From contig JAYZWL010000099.1 of NCBI GenBank assembly GCA_036154955.1, positions 12,315-76,314 on the forward strand: a stretch of DNA of 64,000 nucleotides. The letters run 5' to 3'. The translations under genes and the position numbers were made by a program. This document shows, in pieces, positions 59,194 to 64,000 of this stretch; the stretch's first letter is position 1, and each line of letters begins with the position of its first letter. The notes below the pieces were generated by a model that searched no databases, was not told the origin of the DNA, and saw only the letters and a list, made by a program, of their open reading frames with translations. Source of the stretch: Albimonas sp036154955. Its GTDB lineage: Bacteria > Pseudomonadota > Alphaproteobacteria > Rhodobacterales > Rhodobacteraceae.

Positions 59194-60291
59194 ATGGGCA
59201 CGATCGTCGAACGCCGGCGCGCAGATGGCTCCGCCGCCTTCCGCGCGCAGATCGTCATAAAGGACAAGGGCCGGATCGTCCACCAAGAGGCGCGGACCTT
59301 CGATCGCCGCACGACCGCGAAAGCCTGGATGGACAAGAGAGAGAAGGAGCTCCGCGCCCCGGGCGGCCTCAAGTCCGCCCGCATCAAGGGCAAGACGGTC
59401 GGCGACGCGATCGACAAGTATCTCGCCGAGAACCGCCGCGGGATCGGCAAGACCAAGGCGCAGGTGCTGGAAGCGATCAAGGGATTCAGCCTGGCGGAGA
59501 TGGCCTGCGAGGACGTCGCCAGCGACGATCTTGTCGACTTCGCGCGCGCGCTCGCCGACGGCCGCGGCCCCTCGACGGTCCTGAACTACCTATCTCACCT
59601 GTCGGCCATCTTCGCCGTCGCTCGTCCAGCCTGGGGGATGCCGCTGGACCGCGAAGCGATGCGGGACGCGATGGCGGTCTGCAAGCGTCTCGGGCTGACC
59701 GCGAAGAGTCGGTCGCGAGACCGCCGCCCCACACGCGACGAGATGGACCGGCTGATGGCGCATTTCGAGGACCGCTGGCGCCGGGGTCGGAGCCTGCCCA
59801 TGCACCAGGTCGTCGCCTTCGCCCTGTTCTCGACCCGCCGCCAGTCGGAGATTCTGTCGATCCGCTGGGACGACCTCGAGGCCGAGCACGGCCGCGTGCT
59901 GGTGCGGGACATGAAGCACCCCGGCGAGAAGGCCGGCAACGACACCTGGTGCGAGCTGCCGGCCGAGGCCCTGCGCATTATCCAGGCGCGGCCGCGCAAG
60001 CCCGACGAGTCGCGGATCTTCCCCTACTCGACCGATGCCGTCAGCGCCGCGTTCACCCGGGCATGCAAGCTGCTCGAGATCGACGACCTGCACTTTCACG
60101 ACCTGCGGCACGAAGGGGTGAGCCGGCTGTTCGAGATGGGGCGGACGATCCCCCAGGCCGCCAGCGTGTCAGGCCACCGGAGCTGGCAGAGCCTCCAGCG
60201 CTATTCGCATGTGCGGGCTACAGGGGACCGTTGGGAAGGATGGGCGTGGGCGACAACAACAGGCGATGCGCCCTCCGCCCCCCACTCCTAG
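59194..60291 (+). CDS. int: Tyrosine-type site-specific integrase
   Basis: A 365-residue tyrosine recombinase. Residues 1-60 form an N-terminal arm-binding region (GTIVERRRADGSAAFRAQI). The core-binding domain spans about 65-170. The catalytic domain has the arginine in STRRQSEILSIRWDD near 215, HDLRHEGVSRLFE near 292 with the H-x-x-R pair, and the nucleophile tyrosine in GHRSWQSLQRYSHVR near 335. All catalytic residues are visible, so it should be active. Its location beside the dusA 5' end suggests membership of the dusA-targeting integrase family. The start codon has no clear Shine-Dalgarno sequence. Confidence 0.95.
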   Translation: MGTIVERRRADGSAAFRAQIVIKDKGRIVHQEARTFDRRTTAKAWMDKREKELRAPGGLKSARIKGKTVGDAIDKYLAENRRGIGKTKAQVLEAIKGFSLAEMACEDVASDDLVDFARALADGRGPSTVLNYLSHLSAIFAVARPAWGMPLDREAMRDAMAVCKRLGLTAKSRSRDRRPTRDEMDRLMAHFEDRWRRGRSLPMHQVVAFALFSTRRQSEILSIRWDDLEAEHGRVLVRDMKHPGEKAGNDTWCELPAEALRIIQARPRKPDESRIFPYSTDAVSAAFTRACKLLEIDDLHFHDLRHEGVSRLFEMGRTIPQAASVSGHRSWQSLQRYSHVRATGDRWEGWAWATTTGDAPSAPHS

Positions 60292-60732
60292 CGGGAAAAC
60301 GCGGATACCCACATCATGTTGCGAAAACCTCGAACGAGGGCGATGGGCGATTCGCGGAATCTGCGGCCGCAACGGCCCAGTCAAGCGCATCACGCATCAA
60401 TGCGTTAGGACCGTCGTAGGTTCGAACCCCCGCCCATACCAAAGCAATTTCAACAACTTAGATGCGGACCCGGACTCGCCCCCCGTCAGACACGGGAAGG
60501 CACTTCAGCAACTTTTTTCATTTACAGATCAATGGTTTGCAAAATGTCAATGGGAAGATTCCCGGCGCCCCCGTAGCACGGGCCTTCCCTAGTATGCTCG
60601 CCCCGCTGTATCCTAGCGGTATTGGACCTGCATTAGGCCAGACAGACACACCCGCACCAATTGCGGGAGCCTTGCCGGGCGGTGTTCTTTCGAAGCCGAG
60701 CGGGACACTGCACACCAACTTGCGGAGGCACC
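60292..60732. other. Intergenic region after the integrase
   Basis: No gene is supported in these 441 bases, and it is AT-richer than the chromosome. It contains CGCAT/ATGCG-type hairpins near 60387-60404, a tRNA T-loop-like stretch at 60416-60441 that does not make a valid tRNA, and a stem CCCGCA-CCAAT-TGCGGG at 60651-60667. Confidence 0.5.
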
Positions 60733-61176
60733 ATGTCCAAGATCCCGAAAAGCCTTAAGCCCCAGCTGGAGCTTCGCGACCGGCTGAACGATGAGATTGC
60801 TCGCCTTCAGGCGCGCCTCGAAGGCGTGGAGATGGCCATTCGCGCCGTGACAGGCGAGGGAGGCGCCTCCGTCAGCGCCCGGCGCACGCCGCGCTCGAGT
60901 ATCAAAACGCGAGTGCTCGATATGCTGGAAGAGGTCGGCGCCACCGGCCTGACGGCGAACACCGTGGTCGATGTCGCCTACAAGCGCGACGGCGAACGGA
61001 TCGAAAAAACGTCAGTCTCCAGCCAGCTTAGCCGCCTAAAGAGCCAGGACGTGATCGTCCTTGAAGACTCAGTCTACAAGCTGACGAAGTTTGCGAAATC
61101 GAAGGAGGCGCAGCCGCCAGCAGAAAAGTCTGCGGAGGTGCACACCTTCAAGCCCGTTTCGGGTGTGTTCGGATGA
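60733..61176 (+). CDS. Hypothetical protein, coiled coil plus winged-helix-like domain
   Basis: A 147-residue protein. Residues 8-45 form a likely coiled coil (LKPQLELRDRLNDEIARLQ). Residues 60-120 look like a winged helix: KTRVLDMLEEVGATGLTANTVVDVAY, then EKTSVSSQLSRLKSQDVIVLEDSVYKL, where SSQLSRLKSQ fits a recognition helix. It may be a DNA-binding regulator of the element. ATG 60733 has GGAGG seven bases before it; an in-frame start farther upstream has no such site. I do not recognise the family. Confidence 0.7.
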   Translation: MSKIPKSLKPQLELRDRLNDEIARLQARLEGVEMAIRAVTGEGGASVSARRTPRSSIKTRVLDMLEEVGATGLTANTVVDVAYKRDGERIEKTSVSSQLSRLKSQDVIVLEDSVYKLTKFAKSKEAQPPAEKSAEVHTFKPVSGVFG

Positions 61177-61194
61177 CCTGATCACGCTGCGAAG

Positions 61195-61242
61195 CCGCCT
61201 CTCGTGTCCTGTAAGCCTGGAAAGCGCAGACACGAGAGGCGG
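61195..61242. repeat. 14-bp inverted repeat between two small genes
   Basis: CCGCCTCTCGTGTC (61195-61208) pairs perfectly with GACACGAGAGGCGG (61229-61242) across a 20-base loop. It lies 18 bases after the preceding stop and 24 before the next start. It may be a terminator, though no T run follows. Confidence 0.65.
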
Positions 61243-61266
61243 TCACCGTCCATATAGGAGACCCCT

Positions 61267-61449
61267 ATGGACAACTCGACCCTCGGGGGCATGCCCCCCG
61301 AAGACACGGAAGATTTCATCTTCCGCTCGTCGATCCGCACCCGTAACGGGAAGCGGATCTACGCTCGGCACTACGGCCTGACTGCGTTCCGGATTCGCAT
61401 CCGGAAGAAGCCGCCGCCGAAGCAGCCGAAGTTGCCCGGCTTCGAGTGA
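61267..61449 (+). CDS. Hypothetical small basic protein
   Basis: A 60-residue protein. An acidic start (MPPEDTEDFIF) is followed by a basic core (RSSIRTRNGKRIYARHYGLTAF, then RIRIRKKPPPKQPK) and the tail LPGFE. ATAGGAGACCCCT precedes the ATG, giving a good ribosome site. Short proteins with the FRSSIRTRNGKRIYA motif occur in Rhodobacteraceae genomes, from memory, without known function. The basic stretch could bind nucleic acid. It lies between two hairpins. Confidence 0.65.
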   Translation: MDNSTLGGMPPEDTEDFIFRSSIRTRNGKRIYARHYGLTAFRIRIRKKPPPKQPKLPGFE

Positions 61450-61461
61450 GCCAAGCAGGGA

Positions 61462-61487
61462 CTGGGGCGGGCGATCGCTCGCCCCAG
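61462..61487 (+). terminator. Hairpin after the 60-residue gene
   Basis: CTGGGGCG (61462-61469) pairs with CGCCCCAG (61480-61487), enclosing the palindrome GCGATCGC. It lies 12 bases after the stop. There is no T run. Confidence 0.5.
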
Positions 61488-61752
61488 CACCACAAGCGAC
61501 AGACACAGAGTGGTTTCCCACCGCCTTGCCGGGACGTAACTGCCAACTTGCTGATTCGGTTTTCTCATAAGTCGCAATCGCGGGGAAGGCGACTTTGCAG
61601 CGCTGCGAAGTGCACAGCACACAGTCCACGGCGTAGAGCGCACCCCCACTCAATGCGCCGCCATCAACTGAGTGCTTCGCGCTCAACGGCTCAAGGCCAC
61701 GAGAAGAACGAGCACCCTTCATGGAAACTGCCTTCACTGCAGAAGACAGGTC

Positions 61753-62136
61753 ATGCTGATCAAGCCCTACCCCATCGTGATCCACGGCGGCGAGGACAGC
61801 GCGTTCGGCGCCGTGTTCCCGGACTTCCCCGACTGCACCATCGGCGCGACAGTCGAGGAAGCCGTCGTCCATGCGAGCGAAGCCCTCGATGCCGCTTTCG
61901 AAGCTATGCTCGAAGACGGCGAGGATGCCCCCACGCCGACGCCGGTCGCCGAGAACGCCGCCGACATGCGAGCCGGCGCCGAACGCATCGCCTTCGCGCC
62001 CGAGTTGCTCCCTGGTCGGTCCAAGCAGATCTCCGTCACGCTTCCCGAAGACCCGCTCGAGCGCATCGACGCGGTCGCGAGCAATCGAAGCCGCTTCCTC
62101 GCCGAGGCGGCGTCGGCGGCTCTCCGGAGCGCCTGA
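61753..62136 (+). CDS. HicB-like antitoxin family protein (orphan)
   Basis: A 127-residue protein. Residues 1-60 have the HicB partial RNase H fold: YPIVIHGGEDSAFGAVFPDFPDCTIGATVEEAVVHASEALDAAF. The last 35 residues form a ribbon-helix-helix-like segment (KQISVTLPEDPLERIDAVASNRSRFLAEAASAAL) that would bind DNA. HicB normally neutralises the HicA mRNA toxin encoded next to it, but no HicA-like frame exists on either side. The start at 61753 is preferred because the fold begins there; the ribosome site is weak (ACAGG). A strong hairpin follows the stop. Confidence 0.8.
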   Translation: MLIKPYPIVIHGGEDSAFGAVFPDFPDCTIGATVEEAVVHASEALDAAFEAMLEDGEDAPTPTPVAENAADMRAGAERIAFAPELLPGRSKQISVTLPEDPLERIDAVASNRSRFLAEAASAALRSA

Positions 62137-62141
62137 AACGC

Positions 62142-62177
62142 CACAGGGCCGCGCCCCCTTTGGAGCGCGGCCCTGTG
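62142..62177 (+). terminator. Strong hairpin after the HicB-like gene
   Basis: CACAGGGCCGCGC (62142-62154) pairs perfectly with GCGCGGCCCTGTG (62165-62177), a 13-bp stem with a 10-base loop, five bases after the stop. There is no T run. Confidence 0.7.
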
Positions 62178-62259
62178 GCCTACCTTCACCGCGATGGCAG
62201 CTACCTGGATGATCTCCCGCGCGTTTTTAGCGCTGACAATGCGGGAGTCATGCATGCAC

Positions 62260-62709
62260 TCATCCGGCATCGCCTCCCCCACCTGGACGCCCACCTAGCC
62301 CATTTACGATTGAAGCCATGGCTCGACCTATCCAGCTGGCGTCAGACCATTGCCCAGTGAGAATCGCCCTCACCAAGACGGTAATGATCAATAGCGCCAC
62401 GATAAATATGAGTGACGGGATCACTCCCAGCAAAACTATGGCCGCGCCAACCGTAACAATTGCAACTGTAGTGATTACGGCAGCAACAATTAATCCCAGT
62501 CGAAAGCTGGCATGATCTCGCTTATCAGCCTCGTCTTTCTGGTCGACAACGCGTTTAGCAAGATCTGGGTCTACCTCCGCCAGATCCTTTAGAGCACGTA
62601 TGTCGCTCTCATTGTAGTTAATGTTCCCGACAGAAAGGTAGCGCGATGTTCCCTCGCGAGCACCTTGCCCATTCGCACCTCCCGGAGAAGCAGGAACGCC
62701 GCCGGTCAC
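62260..62709 (-). CDS. Hypothetical membrane protein with two helices
   Basis: A 149-residue protein. A Gly-rich start is followed by a helical region (ESDIRALKDLAEVDPDLAKRVVDQKDEADKRDHASF) and then two adjacent transmembrane helices (LGLIVAAVITTVAIVTVGAAIVLLG and IPSLIFIVALLIITVLVRAIL). The tail is Gly-rich. Its ATG overlaps the stop of the 68-residue gene upstream by four bases, so the two form one unit. The layout of a soluble helical domain before a membrane pair is seen in some prophage exclusion or toxin-like membrane proteins, but no family is recognised. Confidence 0.65.
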   Translation of the reverse strand: MTGGVPASPGGANGQGAREGTSRYLSVGNINYNESDIRALKDLAEVDPDLAKRVVDQKDEADKRDHASFRLGLIVAAVITTVAIVTVGAAIVLLGVIPSLIFIVALLIITVLVRAILTGQWSDASWIGRAMASIVNGLGGRPGGGGDAG

Positions 62710-62912
62710 TTCTTCGTATTTTTCGCTAGCGAGTAGCCGCCAGATTTGACCTTACCCTCAGCGGCCTTGCCCGCTTCGCGAGCGCCCGCTCCCTTGCCTG
62801 ACTGGCACTCTTTAACAAGCGCGATGGCAGCATCACGAAGCGGTCGCAGTGTCAGTGCCTCATTGACGCCCCGGCGAAAGGCGTCCTGATTGATCTTGAC
62901 AACGACAGACAT
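62706..62912 (-). CDS. Hypothetical small protein coupled to a membrane protein
   Basis: A 68-residue, strongly basic soluble protein (MSVVVKINQDAFRRGVNEAL at the start, then AREAGKAAEGKVKSGGYSLAKNTKK). It shares four bases with the membrane protein gene that follows. No motif is recognised. The pairing of a small soluble and a membrane protein in an element of this type could be a two-component defence or exclusion module, which is a guess. Confidence 0.55.
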   Translation of the reverse strand: MSVVVKINQDAFRRGVNEALTLRPLRDAAIALVKECQSGKGAGAREAGKAAEGKVKSGGYSLAKNTKK

Positions 62913-63339
62913 ACGCGAGTCCCCTGATTAGGTATTGAGTCGACGCTGCGGCAACAGCGGCTCGATCAGCCTGATATGGCATTCAGATCAGCGCCAGCCC
63001 CCACGTCAAGCGCCAACCAAACCTGCCCTCGTCCTCACATTGGACGAATATAGCATATAGTGGATTAACACGGCGCTTTCCACCGGACTCCGCTGGAAGC
63101 GACAACACGGCATCGGCCTCCAAAGAATGCGAGCGCACCGGCGGATTGCCTCACCAAGATAGTGGCAATGAGGCTAGTCCCAAGCCTAGCCCTCGCGCTC
63201 GGCCGCAAATGCGATCGGACCGGCGCACCACCAGGTCACCAGGTGGCCGCCGGAATCGTCGGTCCGCACCTGCCGGCCGAAGCGCCAAAGTCTCGGGTCG
63301 AGGCAGGCCGCAGCGATGAACCACATGGGACGCCCCTCC
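62913..63339. other. AT-rich intergenic region
   Basis: No gene is supported in these 427 bases. The AT-rich part at about 63030-63080 (TATAGCATATAGTGG) may hold a promoter for the - strand pair at 62260-62912. A short stem, GGCTAG/CTAGCC, lies at 63172-63191. One open frame at 63236-63436 (-) reads as an Arg/Ala/Pro shadow. Confidence 0.45.
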
Positions 63340-63471
63340 CTACCTGGGCCGAAGGAAGCGGAGGCCGCGCCGCACCAGCGCGGCGACGCCGATGAGCCAA
63401 GGCCACGCGACAGCCGCGAGCACGGCCAAGCTCCACGCGGCCCCGAGTTCAGTTCCGTTGATCGTCAGCAT
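63340..63471 (-). CDS. Small single-helix protein in the lysis region
   Basis: A 43-residue protein, MLTINGTELGAAW, then one membrane helix (SLAVLAAVAWPWLIGVAALV), then a basic end (RRGLRFLRPR). It overlaps the end of the holin-like gene by 23 bases in another frame. GGGGGAG lies upstream of its ATG. Small proteins like this accompany phage lysis genes; it may be a second holin or antiholin. Function is inferred only from position. Confidence 0.55.
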   Translation of the reverse strand: MLTINGTELGAAWSLAVLAAVAWPWLIGVAALVRRGLRFLRPR

Positions 63472-63736
63472 ATCGCCGCTCCCCCTTGCTCCCCTTGAGC
63501 TGCGCGCCGGACAGGTCCAGCGTTCCCGGCGCCTTGGTCGCCCCGCCCGCATCCGCGTTCTTCGCCCGCGCCACGTTCAGCGCCAGCAGGTTCACCAGCT
63601 TGAGCGCGGCGTTGATCAGCCGGTCATCCGACTTGGAAGGCGTCAGCGTCGCGATGGCCGCCGCCGCGGTGATGAGCAGCGCCAGGGCGTTCAGCCACGC
63701 CGGGAGCGCGTCGATGATGGTGGTGAGGGTGTCCAT
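63449..63736 (-). CDS. Holin-like small membrane protein
   Basis: A 95-residue protein. An amphipathic start (MDTLTTIIDALPAWLNA) is followed by one transmembrane helix (LALLITAAAAIATL), a SKSDDRLINAALKLVNLLALNVARA helix and a charged C-terminus. A perfect AAGGAGA lies six bases before the ATG. It follows a peptidoglycan-binding lysis protein gene by 13 bases, the usual arrangement of a phage lysis cassette, so a holin is plausible, but the family is not certain. Confidence 0.65.
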   Translation of the reverse strand: MDTLTTIIDALPAWLNALALLITAAAAIATLTPSKSDDRLINAALKLVNLLALNVARAKNADAGGATKAPGTLDLSGAQLKGSKGERRYADDQRN

Positions 63737-63749
63737 GCGGGTCTCCTTC

Positions 63750-64000
63750 TCAGGCTGCGCCCATCGCGGCCCATGCCGCCTGCAGGGCGATGAACGTCTC
63801 GCGGGTAATCTCGGGGCCGAGGCGGCTGTCGGCGCAGCGGGCGACGAACCGCTCGAGCGCGCCCCGGGTCATGGGGCCGGCGATGCCGTCGGCCGGGCCC
63901 GGCTCGTCGCCGAGGCGCTGCAGGACGAGCTGCGCCTCGCGCACGGTGTCGACGTCGCCGACGATGCCGCCGGCCATGGCGGGGGCGCCGGGCTCGGAGC
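63750..64000 (-). CDS. Partial peptidoglycan hydrolase (C-terminal peptidoglycan-binding domain)
   Basis: The frame is open to the window edge, so the start is missing. The visible 83 residues include VREAQLVLQRLGDEPGPADGIAGPMTRGALERFVARC, the pattern of a peptidoglycan-binding domain: a helix, a turn with P-A-D-G-I-A-G-P, and T-x-G-A-L. It is followed by ITRETFIALQAAWAAMGAA. The missing N-terminal part would hold a muramidase or amidase domain. It is the first gene of the lysis group. Confidence 0.75.
   Translation of the reverse strand, partial: SEPGAPAMAGGIVGDVDTVREAQLVLQRLGDEPGPADGIAGPMTRGALERFVARCADSRLGPEITRETFIALQAAWAAMGAA

Larger units (their letters stand above)
59036..64000. mobile_element. 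Integrated element (prophage or genomic island) at the 5' end of dusA
   Basis: A tyrosine integrase starts about 120 bases from the dusA start and points away from it, which is the geometry of dusA-associated elements. The downstream genes are small and unknown, several are flanked by hairpins, base composition is more AT-rich (for example 60440-60700 and 62290-63110), and the window ends in a phage-like lysis cassette. The left junction should lie within the dusA segment coding for APMMDWTDRHC (about 59000-59035). The right end is beyond the window. Confidence 0.7.

Noticed and set aside
60416..60441. 3' end of a tRNA (GTAGG-TTCGAAC-CCCCG ... CCA)
   Set aside because: Only two of five T-stem pairs form, and the distance from the T loop to CCA is two bases short of a real tRNA. 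No matching 5' half is present. It could be a degraded att site, but this cannot be shown.
61450..61752. HicA toxin partner upstream of the HicB-like gene
   Set aside because: All frames on both strands were read. None has the short HicA pattern with the G-S-H-H-x-x-F active site.
63236..63436. 66-codon open frame on the - strand
   Set aside because: The translation is Arg/Ala/Pro-rich with no ribosome site and overlaps the small lysis-region gene in another frame.

Overview
The window comes from a very GC-rich alphaproteobacterium, most likely Rhodobacterales (Rhodobacteraceae). The main evidence is the adjacent sciP-ctrA cell-cycle genes, a SAM-II riboswitch before metZ, an alphaproteobacterial LexA box (GAAC-N7-GAAC) before imuB, a mitochondrial-type complex I accessory subunit, a soxBDAG sarcosine oxidase operon, TRAP transporters, and an array of CCUCCUCCC-loop hairpins like the CcsR RNAs of Rhodobacter. 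Genes are tightly packed, often with 4-base ATGA overlaps. Most long reading frames antisense to real genes are high-GC shadows and were left out.

Layout. 1-3.0 kb: glycosyltransferase / histidine phosphatase cluster (+). 3.1-9.3 kb: peptide-type ABC importer (-). 9.6-12.3 kb: thioesterase, glutathione transferase, alpha/beta hydrolase. 12.4-17.0 kb: SAM-II riboswitch and metZ, an Ada-like methyltransferase, a PEP-mutase-family lyase and an M20 amidohydrolase. 17.3-20.0 kb: HPP-CBS membrane protein and a TrkH potassium transporter. 20.1-21.9 kb: SOS-controlled imuB. 22.0-28.5 kb: TRAP importer with two near-identical binding proteins. 28.9-34.2 kb: glycosyltransferase, acyl-CoA ligase, TPP enzyme, thioesterase. 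34.3-41.3 kb: CYTH-CHAD protein, ligA, ctrA, sciP, mnmA, complex I subunit. 42.7-44.8 kb: ccmI-ruvX-DUF1289 operon. 45.0-50.6 kb: soxB, a tiny membrane protein, soxD, soxA, soxG. 51.0-51.7 kb: a 50-residue protein followed by the hairpin array and a Rho-independent terminator. 51.9-54.3 kb: SulP transporter and universal stress protein. 54.4-54.6 kb: a 164-base palindromic structure. 54.8-56.9 kb: uvrB, with a structured small-RNA candidate divergent to it. 58-64 kb: dusA and an integrated element (integrase, small unknown genes, HicB-like protein, lysis cassette) that runs off the end of the window.

The most unusual content is non-coding. From 51279 to 51665, ten hairpins carry the loop TCCTCCCT (or CCCTCCCT) at a nearly constant 40-44 base step, in a repeating A-B-C stem order; an eleventh hairpin with a different loop sits one step upstream. 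This looks like an expanded relative of the CcsR/cuckoo RNAs. It lies directly after the formaldehyde-producing sarcosine oxidase operon, which is suggestive because Rhodobacter CcsR RNAs are known to act on C1 (formaldehyde) metabolism. Two further structured elements, at 54449-54612 and 57098-57280, flank uvrB and match no RNA family I recognise.

Limits: all assignments come from reading the sequence and remembered family features. No database search, alignment or folding program was run.
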